A DNA stretch of 16,510 bases, taken from positions 1 through 16,510 of the forward strand of contig CAIYXE010000340.1 in the NCBI GenBank assembly GCA_903930095.1, written 5' to 3'. The notes beneath the pieces are model-generated. The model was not told the DNA's origin. It saw nothing but the letters and a program-made list of their open reading frames with translations, and searched no databases. Within the stretch, counting starts at the first letter, position 1. The number at the start of each line of letters is the position of its first letter. Shown here one piece after another: positions 1 to 9,776 of the stretch. Position numbers and translations under genes: made by a program. Origin of the DNA: an uncultured Hyphomicrobiales bacterium. GTDB lineage: Bacteria > Pseudomonadota > Alphaproteobacteria > Rhizobiales > Aestuariivirgaceae.

Positions 1-106
1 CAAGCTCTATGCCCTGCTGGACGATGACCAGAAGAAGACTGCCGACGATATTGTCCTGCCCAGCATGGGTATGGGCATGGGGCGCGGCATGATGCGTTGG
101 GACTGA
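1..106 (+). CDS. C-terminal end of an LTXXQ/Spy-CpxP-like periplasmic protein (partial)
   Basis: The window opens inside a reading frame (codons begin at base 2) that ends with TGA at 104-106. The 34 visible residues contain LYALLDDDQKKTADDI followed by a Met/Gly/Arg-rich tail ending MMRWD. The 'LYALLDDxQKKTAD' pattern, with a Gly/Met-rich or His-rich tail, is typical of the last helix of LTXXQ/Spy-CpxP-like small periplasmic proteins common in Hyphomicrobiales. Those proteins are thought to act as envelope chaperones or metal-stress sensors. The start, signal peptide and LTXXQ motifs lie outside the window, so the family call rests on this tail alone. The Met-rich end could bind metal, but that is a guess. 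Confidence 0.55.
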   Translation, partial: KLYALLDDDQKKTADDIVLPSMGMGMGRGMMRWD

Positions 107-501
107 TTACGGGAAAGCCCGCACCCGCCTTGTCCGTACTCTGAATTTCTGTGTGGCGACCATAAGGGTTCGTCCATGCCACGGCGCCAGAATGAGCAGG
201 AGACACGACGGCCAACACGAGCAACGCACGAAGACGATAGCTGAGACCTCTTCGGAGCGCTTCAGCGGACCCGTAACGGAGCAAAGAGGAACAGCGGCTT
301 TTGGTTTGGAGCGGAGCGCCATTGCCAGATGGCTGGAGCCCACTTCGTCATTCTGGCCAGCCGTGAGCACCCGGAGCTGAAGGTTCTTGTTTGAGAGCCG
401 GAGGCCTAGCCTGTTTTCCAGATCTGCAGAAGCGCGGCCAGGAGTGCCCCTGGAGGCACAGATACATTCAACATGGCGTATGCCCCGCCAGAAAGGCCTC
501 G
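107..501. other. Intergenic region upstream of the glucan synthase, no gene supported
   Basis: This 395-base stretch separates the partial gene from the chosen ndvB start. Open frames exist on both strands (for example 153-380 plus and 107-553 minus), but their translations look like no family I know and are rich in Arg, Ser and Pro, as random frames in GC-rich DNA are. The ndvB frame stays open back to a TTG at 391, but residues before 502 do not resemble the family N-terminus. A short 5-bp hairpin (arms 444-448 and 455-459) lies in the probable leader. No convincing -35/-10 pair, terminator T-run or EcfG-type GGAAC/CGTT pair was found. The ndvB promoter probably lies here. Confidence 0.5.
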
Positions 502-3500
502 ATGCGCCGGAGTCTCTTCTCTCACCTGCGATCTTCATCGCCGCCATCGCCATGGCTGACCAAGGAACCGGTTCGGGAAGAACTCTTCAGTGCTGAAAGG
601 CTCGAGGAACATGGCCAAAGCCTGGCGGCGGCCCAGCGCGTTTCGGCGAGCCCCACGAAAGGCAATTCACTCTCGCAACGTCTGAAGGACAACGGCAGCG
701 TCCTTCTGGATGCATACCAGAACACCGTTGAGGCCATCAGCGAGGGCCGTGCCATCACGCCCGCCTCAGAGTGGCTGGTCGACAATTACCATCTGGTCGA
801 GCGGCAGATCCGTGAGATCGACGCCGACCTTCCGGACGGATACTACAGGCAATTGCCCAAGCTGGTTGCCGGGCCTTTCTCCGGATATCCGCGCGTTTTC
901 GGTCTCTCCTGGGCCTTCGTGGCACATACTGACAGCCGCTTCGATGCTGAGCTGCTGTTGCGCTATCTCAAGGCCTACCAAACCGTCCAGCCACTGACCA
1001 TCGGCGAACTCTGGGCAATCTCTGTCACGCTACGCATCGTGCTCGTTGAGAACCTGCGGCGGCTCGCAGAGCACATTCTGCATAACCGGCGCGAGCGCCG
1101 CAATGCGGACCGCCTGGCCGACCGGCTTCTCGGCACCAATGGCCAGGTACCAGAGCGTGTCGAGGACGTTCTGTCCGCTCACGCCAGCGGCCCGCTTCCC
1201 AATGCCTTCGTGGTTCAGCTCGTGCACCGTCTGCGCGACCAGGACCCGCGCATCACGCCTGCTCTGGACTGGCTCGACAGGCGCCTGTCTGAAACTGGAA
1301 CATCCCCTGACGAGGTGGTGCGCGAGGTTCACAGGCAGCAGGGCGCATCCAACGTGTCTGTCCGTAACGTCATCACCAGCCTGCGGCTGGTGTCGGACGT
1401 CAACTGGCGGGATCTCGTCGAGGCGAGCAGCCTCGTGGACGGCATCCTTGCGGTTGGCAGCGGCTACCGCGACATGGACTTCGCCACACGCAACCTGTAC
1501 CGCAGCGCCATCGAGCAGCTGGCAAGGGGAGCAGGCCTCACCGAGATCGAGGTCGCGCAGCGCGCCATGCAGGCGGTCGAAGCGGCCGACTCCAAGGACG
1601 AGCGGCTCGCCGATCCCGGATATTGTCTTCTGGCGGCAGGGCGGCCAGGCTTTGAGGCGGAGCTTGGCTACCGCCAGCCCTTCCGCGCGCGCCTCGCGCG
1701 GCTGAATGCGTCCGTCGGCATCGGCGGCTATGCGACGGGGATACTGCTCGTCTCGGCCGCCCTGCTCATGCTCCCCATCCATCTCCTCTCGGGGCTTGGC
1801 CTGGGTCTTGTTCCACTGATGATTCTGGGAGTGCTGGGCGCCATTCCGGCAATCGATGCCGCTGTCGCACTGGTCAACCGCGCGGTCAGCGCTGGGTTCC
1901 ATGCCAGGCGATTGCCGGCCTTGGCCCTGCGCAGCGGAATTCCCGATCACCTGCGGACGATCGTTGCCGTGCCGACCTTGCTTGCGTCGCTTTCATCCAT
2001 CCACGAACTGATCGAGCGGCTCGAGGTTCACTACCTGACGAGCCCAGACGACAATCTTCACTTCGCCTTGCTTTCAGACTGGAAGGATTGCCTCACGCAG
2101 AGCGATCCCGGCGATCAGGCGCTGCTTGCCGCCGCAGCGTTGGGGATGGAGGCTCTCAACGCGCGCTACGGTCCTGCCACGGCGGGCCCGCGCTTCCTGC
2201 TGCTTCATCGCCGCAGGCTATGGGCCGAGAGCGAAGGCTGCTGGATTGGCTGGGAAAGAAAGCGTGGCAAGCTGCACGAGCTGAACCGCTGGCTGCGCGG
2301 CGCGCGCGATACAAGCTTCATACCCGCCGGTGGCCTCATGCCCTTGGCCCCGCAAGCGGTGCGATACGTCGTCACCCTCGATGCCGACACGCGCCTGCCC
2401 CGCGACACGGTCCTGAGGCTCATCGGCAAGATGGGACATCCGCTGAACCATCCGCGGTTCGACGCGGACTCAGGCCGCGTGAGCGAGGGCTATGCCATTC
2501 TCCAGCCGCGCGTCACCCCTTCCCTGCCCATCGGGCAGGAAGGCTCGCTGTTTCAGCGGATCTTCTCAAGCGTCAGCGGCATCGATCCCTATGCATCGGC
2601 GGTGTCGGACGTCTATCAGGACATGTTCGGCGAAGGATCCTACACGGGCAAGGGCATCTATGACGTGGACGCCTTCGAGGCCTCGCTTGAAGGCCGCATT
2701 CCGCCGTCAACCCTTCTCAGCCATGATCTCTTCGAGGGGATTTTCGCCCGCGCGGGGCTGGCCTCCGATATTGAAGTCGTCGAAGACTTTCCGTCGCGCT
2801 ATGATGTTGGCGCCCTGAGGCATCACCGCTGGGCGCGCGGCGACTGGCAACTCTTGCCATGGCTCATGGGCCGGGTGCCGCCGCCGGTGGGCCCAGTTAC
2901 CTCATCCAGGCCGATCCCTCCCGTCGGCCGCTGGAAAATGATAGACAATCTGCGCCGCACATTGACAGCACCCATGGCAATGCTGGCGCTCATCGCAGGC
3001 TGGGCCCTTCCGCCTGCCGCGGCCGTCATCTGGACTGCCTTCATTCTGGCCACCATCGCAGTTCCGCCCATCATCCCGGTCATCGCCGCCATTCCGCCGC
3101 GCCGCGCCGGCATTACCGTGGCGAGCCACTTCCGGGCGCTGGGTGGCGACTTCCAGCTTGCACTGGCCCTGTCAGGGCTGGTGATCACCTTCCTTGCGCA
3201 TCAGGCATGGCTGATGAGTGACGCCATCATCCGCACGCTCCATCGTGTGTTCGTCAGTCACCGGAGCCTCCTCGAATGGGTTCCCGCCGCGCAGGCGGGA
3301 ACAGGCCGCAGCCTCACGCTTTCCAGCTTCTACCGTGAGATGGCAGGCGCACCGGCATTGGCGGCCACCGCAGTGGCCCTGTCCATCGCCGCCGGACAGG
3401 GCTCATGGCCGCTGGCCCTGCTGTTCGGGCTGGTATGGTGCGCCTCCCCCGCCATTGCGCTGCGTGTCAGCCTCACACCCAGTGGCGGCGGACAGGTTCC

Positions 3501-6500
3501 CGTGATGGAGGAGGATGCCCGCGCCCTGCGCCTGACGGCACGCCGCACCTGGCGCTTCTTCGAAAGCTTCGTCACGCCGGACGACAACATGCTTCCACCC
3601 GACAATTTTCAGGAAGCGCCAACTTCCGTTCTGGCACGTCGCACGTCACCTACCAACATCGGGCTCTATCTCCTCTCCGTCGTCAGCGCGCGCGACTTCG
3701 GGTGGATCGGTACCCGCGAGGCCATTGAGAGGCTGGAAGCCACACTCGAGACCATGAACAGGCTGCAGCGCTTCAGGGGACATTTTTTCAACTGGTATGA
3801 CACGCGCGATCTCCGCCCGCTGGAGCCGCACTATGTATCATCGGTGGACAGCGGAAACCTCGCCGGCCATCTGATTGCGCTGGCCAATGCCTGCAGCGAA
3901 TGGCGGCACGAGCCTCTGGCCCCGGAGCAATGCCTCGCCGGCATTGCCGATGCCATCGATATTGCGCGGGACGAAACCGCGAAAATGCGCGACGCCCCCC
4001 GCACACAGACCGTGACATGGGCGCAATTGGACGATGCGCTGGCAGCACTGGCATCCGCAACGCGTCACCCCCTCGGGACGGGCGAGACGCTCGTCTCGCG
4101 CCTGCCGGCCCTCTCATTGGCCGCCGACACGGCGGCAGACATCGCGCTTGCGCTCTCAAGCGAGCGCGGTTCAGCCTCATGCCGTGACATGCTGTTCTGG
4201 GTGCAGGCCATTGTCACCACGCTCGAGGCGCACAACATGGGCATCAGCGATCATGATGCCCGCCTCGAAGCGCTTGAAAATGCCAGCCGCTCCATGGCGC
4301 TCGACATGGACTTCGCATTCCTGCTCGACCGCGACAGGATGCTTCTGTCGATCGGCTATCTCGCCAATGAAGGAAAGCTCGATCAAAGCTGCTATGATCT
4401 GCTTGCCTCCGAAGCGCGGCTTGCAAGCTTCTTCGCGATCGCCAAGGGCGACATTCCGGCCCGGCACTGGTTCCGGCTGGGAAGATCAGTCACGCCCGTT
4501 GCGCATGCCGCCGCGCTGGTCTCATGGTCCGGCTCGATGTTCGAATACCTCATGCCTTCGCTGGTCATGCGGGCGCCGGTCGGCAGCCTCATCGAACAGA
4601 CGAGCCGCCTCATCGTTCGCCGGCAGATCGACTATGGAACGTCCCTCGGCCTGCCGTGGGGCATCTCGGAATCGGCCTACAATGCGCGCGATCTCGAGCT
4701 CACCTATCAATACTCCAACTTCGGCGTTCCCGACCTCGGGCTGAAGCGCGGCCTTGCCGAGAACATCGTGATCGCACCCTATGCATCCGCACTGGCGGCC
4801 ATGGTCGACCCCGCAGCGTCAACCGCCAATCTCACCCGGATAGGGCAAGCGGGAGGCCTTGGAAGCTACGGCTTCTACGAAGCGCTGGACTACACCTCCG
4901 CGCGCGTGCCGGAGGGAGCTGATGTGGCGATCGTCAAGGCATTCATGGCACACCACCAGGGCATGACCATTGTCGCCATCGCCGACACCTTGTTTAGCGG
5001 GAGGATGCGCGCGCGCTTTCATGCCGAACCCATCATCCAGGCAACGGAACTGCTGCTGCAGGAACGCATGCCGAGGGATGTTTCGGTGGCGAAGCCCTGG
5101 GCAGCCGAGGTCAAGTCCGGCATCAGGGCGCGCGACGTCGAAACTGGCGGCGGACGCCGCTTTTCATCCGGCCGCCAGGCCGCACCCGCCACGCTGCTGC
5201 TGTCCAACGGCCGTTTCACCACAATGCTGACAACCGCCGCATCCGGCTACAGCACATGGGGCAGGATCGCCCTGACGCGCTGGCGGGAGGACTCAACCAG
5301 AGACGATCACGGCGCGTATATCTTCCTGCGGGACGTCAACAGCGGCATTGTCTGGTCGGCAGGCGTGCAGCCCATCGGCAGCGAACCTGACTCCTACCAA
5401 GTGAACTTCACCGAGGACCGGGCCGAATTCACCCGGCAGGACGGTACGCTTACAAGCTTACTCGAGGTGCTTGTCTCGCCGGAAGACGACGCAGAAGTCC
5501 GCCGCTTGTCGATCACCAATGCGGGGAGCGTAGCACGCCTCATCGATGTGACCTCATATGTTGAGATCGCGTTGGCGGCGCAGGCAGACGACATGGCGCA
5601 TCCGGCCTTCTCCAAGCTCTTCGTCGAGACTGAACATCTGCCCGATGTCGGGCTGCTCGTGGCGACCCGGCGAAAGCGCGCGGCGGGTGAGGCTGAGCTC
5701 TGGGCCGGGCACATGGCCGTTGTCGATGGCGAAGTCATCGGCAAGCCGCAGATCGAAACCGATCGCGCCCGCTTCCTTGGCCGTGGCCATGACCTACGCT
5801 CGCCCATCGCCGTGATGGATGGGCGAGATCTGTCGGACACTGCAGGAACAGTGCTCGATCCGATCTTCGCGCTGAGGCAGCGCGTGCGGGTGCAGCCCGG
5901 CACCACGGTGCGCATCGTCTACTGGACGTTGGCGGCATCGAGCCGGCAAGAGCTTCTCGACTGCGCGGACAAGCATCGCGATGCGGCGTCCTTCAGCCGC
6001 GCGGCAACCCTCGCCTGGACGCAGGCGCAGGTTCAGCTCCACCATCTTGGCATCACGGCGGGCGAGGCGGCAGTATTCCAGCAGCTTGCCGGTCATCTCA
6101 TCTTCGCCACGCCGGCCTTGCGGCCGTCCTCTGACATGATCCTGCGCGGGGCGGGAGCGCAGTCCGGCCTCTGGTCACAGGGCATACCCGGCGACTTGCC
6201 GATCCTGCTGCTGCGGATTTCCGACAGCGAAAACCTCGACGTCGCCCATGAACTTCTGCAAGCCCACGAATACTGGCGGATGAAGGGCCTGGCAGCCGAC
6301 CTGGTGATCCTGAACGAGCGTCAGTCCTCTTATGTGCAGGACTTCCACATAGCACTCGAGTCCCTCGTGCGGACGATGACGACACGGGCCCGCCCCGCCT
6401 CCGGCGAGCAGGTGCAGGGCCGCGTCTTCGTGCTGCGCGCTGACCTGATGCCCGCCGAGACGCGATCGCTCCTCTCCTCGGTTGCGCGTGTGGTCATTGT

Positions 6501-9060
6501 GGCGCAACGGGGCAATCTGCTGGACCAGCTCGAGCGGCTCGCGGAGGCTGCTCTGCCGGCCAGTGCGCCTGACAAGGCCGCTCCACTCGGCAACGAGCCC
6601 ACGACCTACCGTGCCATGCCCGAACTCGAGTTCTTCAACGGGCTCGGTGGCTTTGCCGATGGTGGCAGGCAGTATGTCACGGTGCTGGGACCTGGCCAAT
6701 CAACGCCTGCACCATGGATCAACGTGATTGCCAATCCGGCCTTCGGGTTTCAGGTTGCCGCAGATGGTGGCGGATATACTTGGTCCGTCAACAGCCGGGA
6801 AAACCAGATCACGCCATGGTCCAACGACCCGGTCACGGATCGCGCGGGCGAGGCATTCTATCTCCGTGACGAAGACACCGGCACCGTGTGGAGCCCCACG
6901 GCACAGCCGATCCATGATCCAGGAGCCACCTATGTGGCCCGGCACGGCTGGGGCTTCAGCCGTTTTGAACATACAGGCCATGGCATCGCGAGCGATCTCG
7001 TGCAGTTCGTGCCGCTGGATGCCCCGGTCAAGATATCAAGGCTCACGCTGCGCAACACCTCCACGCGCACGCGACGGCTGAGCGTCACCGCCTATGTCGA
7101 ATGGGTCCTCGGGCGGGCCCGTTCAAGCTCGCTCGCATTCGTGACGACCATGATCGATCCTGCGACTGGCGCCATGCTGGCCTCAAACCCCTGGAGCCGC
7201 GATTTCGGATCGCGTGTGGCCTTCGCGGATCTTCGTGGCATGCAGACGGAGTGGACCGGTGACCGCAAGGAATTCATCGGCCGTAACGGAGCCCTGTCCT
7301 CTCCTGCCGCACTTCGCTCAGCCGCGCCTTTGTTGCGGACGACAGGCGCGGGCCTCGATCCCTGTGGGGCGCTGCGCACCAAGGTCGCACTCGCGCCCAA
7401 TTCAAGCATCGAGGTCGTCTTCCTTCTCGGACAGACAGCTAACGCCGACGAAGCCCGCAACATCATCACCCGCTTCCGTGATGCCAATCTCGACACCGTT
7501 GAGGCGGATGTGGCAGCCCACTGGCAGGCGATCCTGGGCCGCGTGCAGGTGAAGACGCCCGACCGGGCCATGGATATCATGCTCAATGGCTGGCTCCTGT
7601 ACCAGACGATTGCCTGCCGCCTCTGGGCACGCTCAGGCTTCTACCAGTCGAGCGGCGCCTATGGGTTCCGTGATCAGCTGCAGGACGGCATGGCCGTGGC
7701 ATCCGTGCGACCGGATATGACCAGAACTCATCTGCTCGCGGCGGCCGCCCGCCAGTTTCCGGAAGGCGACGTTCAGCATTGGTGGCTGCCGCACTCTGGC
7801 CAGGGCGTGCGCACACGCATCTCAGACGACCGCCCATGGCTTGCCCTGACAGTCGCGCACTACGTCGAAACGACTGGCGATGCCGGGGTTCTGGATGAGC
7901 CCGTTCCATTCCTCGAGGGGCAGATGGTGGAACCGGGGGAGCATGACAGCTTCTTCTTGCCCGGAATTTCGGAACGGACCGCAACACTGTTCGAACACTG
8001 TGCTCTGGCACTGGACCAGAGCCTCGCCACCGGCCGGCACGGGCTGCCGCTGATCGGCACCGGTGACTGGAACGACGGCATGAACCGCGTGGGTGAAAAG
8101 GGTGAGGGCGAAAGCATCTGGCTCGGCTGGTTCCTCTTTACCGCGCTGACGGCGTTCGCGCCGCTGGCCGAGGCGCGGGGCGAAAACGACCGTGCTGACC
8201 GGTGGCGCGAACATGCAGCCAAGCTCACGTCAGCTCTCGCAACGGACGGATGGGATGGCGCGTGGTATCTCCGTGGCTTCTATGACGATGGAACACCGCT
8301 GGGATCATCGGTGAGTGACGAATGCCAGATCGACTCGATCGCACAATCCTGGTCCGTACTGTCTGGCGCTTCCGGGAGCGAACGGAGCAGGACGGCCATG
8401 GAGTCTCTCAAGCAAGTCCTGATCAAGCCCACCGAGCGCCTGGCGCTGCTCTTCGCGCCCCCCTTCGACAAGACGGCGCAGGACCCCGGTTACGTCAAGG
8501 GCTATCCGCCCGGTATCCGGGAGAATGGCGGCCAGTATACCCACGCGGCCGCATGGTCCGTGATGGCCATGGCCAAGCTTGGAGATGGCAACAACGCGTT
8601 CGCGCTGTTCTCGATTCTGAACCCTATCAACCACACACGTCGCCGGAGCGACGTGCTCCGCTACAAGGTTGAGCCCTATGTTGTTGCGGCCGACGTCTAC
8701 GCGAGACCGCCACATACCGGCCGCGGTGGCTGGACATGGTACACGGGCTCAGCAGGATGGCTGCAACGGGCAGGAGTGGAGGCCATTCTCGGGCTGCAGG
8801 TAAAGGGCGCACTCCTCCACTTGTCTCCCTGCATTCCAGCCGCATGGCCGTCCTACACGATGACTTACCGCCATCGCTCCGCAACCTATGAAATCACGGT
8901 TGAGAACACCGCAGGCGTGATGCGGGGAATTACCGATCTCGAGATGGACGGCGTGCGTTACCCCGCACAGCCGCCGCGTCTGCCGCTCCAGGACGATGGC
9001 AAGCTTCACCGGGTACATGTGAGGCTAGGAGCCCACTCAGCAGACCGCCACCACGCATAG
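502..9060 (+). CDS. ndvB: Cyclic beta-1,2-glucan synthase (NdvB/ChvB/Cgs)
   Basis: Giant inner-membrane enzyme that uses UDP-glucose to initiate, elongate and cyclise beta-1,2-glucan, and trims chain length by phosphorolysis. The 2852 residues match the family's usual size. Order: N-terminal soluble part; membrane segments about 401-467; GT84 domain about 480-800 with LDADT (Asp627, Asp629), SHDLFEG (Asp742) and RHHRW (773-777); more membrane segments about 813-993; glycoamylase-like domain about 1015-1570; two beta-sandwich GH94-N-type modules about 1570-1700 and 2077-2210; GH94 phosphorylase domain to the end, with GDWND (2521-2525) holding the expected catalytic acid, and RGGWTWYTGSAGW near the C-terminus. 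The frame also opens at TTG 391, but I chose ATG 502: a GAAAGG lies 5 bases upstream, and the residues from here, notably REELFSAERLEEH, look like the family N-terminus. No frameshift or lost motif is seen. The exporter gene ndvA/chvA is not in the window. Confidence 0.97.
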   Translation: MRRSLFSHLRSSSPPSPWLTKEPVREELFSAERLEEHGQSLAAAQRVSASPTKGNSLSQRLKDNGSVLLDAYQNTVEAISEGRAITPASEWLVDNYHLVERQIREIDADLPDGYYRQLPKLVAGPFSGYPRVFGLSWAFVAHTDSRFDAELLLRYLKAYQTVQPLTIGELWAISVTLRIVLVENLRRLAEHILHNRRERRNADRLADRLLGTNGQVPERVEDVLSAHASGPLPNAFVVQLVHRLRDQDPRITPALDWLDRRLSETGTSPDEVVREVHRQQGASNVSVRNVITSLRLVSDVNWRDLVEASSLVDGILAVGSGYRDMDFATRNLYRSAIEQLARGAGLTEIEVAQRAMQAVEAADSKDERLADPGYCLLAAGRPGFEAELGYRQPFRARLARLNASVGIGGYATGILLVSAALLMLPIHLLSGLGLGLVPLMILGVLGAIPAIDAAVALVNRAVSAGFHARRLPALALRSGIPDHLRTIVAVPTLLASLSSIHELIERLEVHYLTSPDDNLHFALLSDWKDCLTQSDPGDQALLAAAALGMEALNARYGPATAGPRFLLLHRRRLWAESEGCWIGWERKRGKLHELNRWLRGARDTSFIPAGGLMPLAPQAVRYVVTLDADTRLPRDTVLRLIGKMGHPLNHPRFDADSGRVSEGYAILQPRVTPSLPIGQEGSLFQRIFSSVSGIDPYASAVSDVYQDMFGEGSYTGKGIYDVDAFEASLEGRIPPSTLLSHDLFEGIFARAGLASDIEVVEDFPSRYDVGALRHHRWARGDWQLLPWLMGRVPPPVGPVTSSRPIPPVGRWKMIDNLRRTLTAPMAMLALIAGWALPPAAAVIWTAFILATIAVPPIIPVIAAIPPRRAGITVASHFRALGGDFQLALALSGLVITFLAHQAWLMSDAIIRTLHRVFVSHRSLLEWVPAAQAGTGRSLTLSSFYREMAGAPALAATAVALSIAAGQGSWPLALLFGLVWCASPAIALRVSLTPSGGGQVPVMEEDARALRLTARRTWRFFESFVTPDDNMLPPDNFQEAPTSVLARRTSPTNIGLYLLSVVSARDFGWIGTREAIERLEATLETMNRLQRFRGHFFNWYDTRDLRPLEPHYVSSVDSGNLAGHLIALANACSEWRHEPLAPEQCLAGIADAIDIARDETAKMRDAPRTQTVTWAQLDDALAALASATRHPLGTGETLVSRLPALSLAADTAADIALALSSERGSASCRDMLFWVQAIVTTLEAHNMGISDHDARLEALENASRSMALDMDFAFLLDRDRMLLSIGYLANEGKLDQSCYDLLASEARLASFFAIAKGDIPARHWFRLGRSVTPVAHAAALVSWSGSMFEYLMPSLVMRAPVGSLIEQTSRLIVRRQIDYGTSLGLPWGISESAYNARDLELTYQYSNFGVPDLGLKRGLAENIVIAPYASALAAMVDPAASTANLTRIGQAGGLGSYGFYEALDYTSARVPEGADVAIVKAFMAHHQGMTIVAIADTLFSGRMRARFHAEPIIQATELLLQERMPRDVSVAKPWAAEVKSGIRARDVETGGGRRFSSGRQAAPATLLLSNGRFTTMLTTAASGYSTWGRIALTRWREDSTRDDHGAYIFLRDVNSGIVWSAGVQPIGSEPDSYQVNFTEDRAEFTRQDGTLTSLLEVLVSPEDDAEVRRLSITNAGSVARLIDVTSYVEIALAAQADDMAHPAFSKLFVETEHLPDVGLLVATRRKRAAGEAELWAGHMAVVDGEVIGKPQIETDRARFLGRGHDLRSPIAVMDGRDLSDTAGTVLDPIFALRQRVRVQPGTTVRIVYWTLAASSRQELLDCADKHRDAASFSRAATLAWTQAQVQLHHLGITAGEAAVFQQLAGHLIFATPALRPSSDMILRGAGAQSGLWSQGIPGDLPILLLRISDSENLDVAHELLQAHEYWRMKGLAADLVILNERQSSYVQDFHIALESLVRTMTTRARPASGEQVQGRVFVLRADLMPAETRSLLSSVARVVIVAQRGNLLDQLERLAEAALPASAPDKAAPLGNEPTTYRAMPELEFFNGLGGFADGGRQYVTVLGPGQSTPAPWINVIANPAFGFQVAADGGGYTWSVNSRENQITPWSNDPVTDRAGEAFYLRDEDTGTVWSPTAQPIHDPGATYVARHGWGFSRFEHTGHGIASDLVQFVPLDAPVKISRLTLRNTSTRTRRLSVTAYVEWVLGRARSSSLAFVTTMIDPATGAMLASNPWSRDFGSRVAFADLRGMQTEWTGDRKEFIGRNGALSSPAALRSAAPLLRTTGAGLDPCGALRTKVALAPNSSIEVVFLLGQTANADEARNIITRFRDANLDTVEADVAAHWQAILGRVQVKTPDRAMDIMLNGWLLYQTIACRLWARSGFYQSSGAYGFRDQLQDGMAVASVRPDMTRTHLLAAAARQFPEGDVQHWWLPHSGQGVRTRISDDRPWLALTVAHYVETTGDAGVLDEPVPFLEGQMVEPGEHDSFFLPGISERTATLFEHCALALDQSLATGRHGLPLIGTGDWNDGMNRVGEKGEGESIWLGWFLFTALTAFAPLAEARGENDRADRWREHAAKLTSALATDGWDGAWYLRGFYDDGTPLGSSVSDECQIDSIAQSWSVLSGASGSERSRTAMESLKQVLIKPTERLALLFAPPFDKTAQDPGYVKGYPPGIRENGGQYTHAAAWSVMAMAKLGDGNNAFALFSILNPINHTRRRSDVLRYKVEPYVVAADVYARPPHTGRGGWTWYTGSAGWLQRAGVEAILGLQVKGALLHLSPCIPAAWPSYTMTYRHRSATYEITVENTAGVMRGITDLEMDGVRYPAQPPRLPLQDDGKLHRVHVRLGAHSADRHHA

Positions 9061-9074
9061 GTCATCCCGCCGCG

Positions 9075-9776
9075 TCACACGACGGTGCCAAACAGCGCGC
9101 CGATTGCTGCAGTCAGGCCCATTGCCAGCGCTCCCCAGAAGGTCACGCGAAACGTCGCCTTCCAGACATTTGCGCCGCCAGTCCTTGCGCCGACTGCACC
9201 AAGAAATGCCAGGAACAGCAAAGAGGCAATCGAAACGCCCATCACCAACAAGGATGACGGCATCAGCATTACCATGGCGAGAGGCATGGCAGCGCCCACA
9301 GCAAAGGTTGCAGCCGAGGTAAGCGCCGCCTGGACGGGGCGTGCCGCCGTCACTTCGGAAATGCCGAGTTCATCACGGGCGTGTGCACCCAGTGCGTCTT
9401 TCGCCATCAATTGATCAGCGACTTGATGGGCCAGTTCTGCCGATACACCGCGCTGGATATAGACCTGCGCCAGTTCCTCGCGTTCGAATTCAGGCTGGCC
9501 CGCGAGTTCAGCACGTTCCCGCGCCAGGTCTGCCTGCTCCGTATCGGATTGGGAGCTGACGGAAACATACTCACCGGCCGCCATGGACATGGCACCTGCA
9601 ACCAATCCCGCGACCCCCGCGACAAGCACCTCGGAGGTGCTTGCCGACGCGGCCGCCACTCCCACGATCAAGCTTGCCGTTGAGACGATCCCATCATTCG
9701 CCCCAAGAACGGCCGCCCGCAACCAGCCGATACGTGAAACAAGATGTCTTTCCGTCTGACTGTGAAGGCGTGTCAT
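9075..9776 (-). CDS. VIT1/CCC1-family iron/manganese transporter
   Basis: A 233-residue membrane protein of the vacuolar iron transporter family, whose members move Fe2+ or Mn2+ out of the cytosol, probably by proton exchange. Visible segments: TM1 about 17-45 with NDGIVST (Asp28); TM2 about 49-76 with GAMSMAAGEY (Met63, Met65, Glu69); a Glu-rich helical cytosolic stretch about 79-140 typical of the metal-binding domain; then three more TM segments to a C-terminal GTVV. The Asp of TM1 and the Met/Glu of TM2 are the positions expected to line the metal path. The frame extends to a TTG at 9782, but ATG at 9776 is preferred, with a weak GGGA six bases upstream. It converges on ndvB, the two stops being 14 bases apart, and no clear terminator lies between. 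Substrate (Fe versus Mn) cannot be told from sequence. Confidence 0.93.
   Translation of the reverse strand: MTRLHSQTERHLVSRIGWLRAAVLGANDGIVSTASLIVGVAAASASTSEVLVAGVAGLVAGAMSMAAGEYVSVSSQSDTEQADLARERAELAGQPEFEREELAQVYIQRGVSAELAHQVADQLMAKDALGAHARDELGISEVTAARPVQAALTSAATFAVGAAMPLAMVMLMPSSLLVMGVSIASLLFLAFLGAVGARTGGANVWKATFRVTFWGALAMGLTAAIGALFGTVV

Noticed and set aside
153..380. 75-codon plus-strand frame before ndvB
   Set aside because: No family resemblance and composition like a random GC-rich frame.
391..501. N-terminal extension of NdvB from TTG 391
   Set aside because: The added 37 residues do not look like the family; ATG 502 has a ribosome site and a family-like start.
107..553. 148-codon minus-strand open frame overlapping the ndvB start
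   Set aside because: Unrecognised, Arg/Ser-rich translation with no ribosome site of note; overlaps the well-supported N-terminus of ndvB.
1030..1950. 306-codon minus-strand frame inside ndvB
   Set aside because: Long antisense frame caused by high GC and codon bias opposite a strong coding gene; the Gln/Ala/Arg/His-rich product matches nothing.
9085..9414. 109-codon plus-strand frame opposite the VIT gene
   Set aside because: Antisense shadow of a clear membrane transporter.
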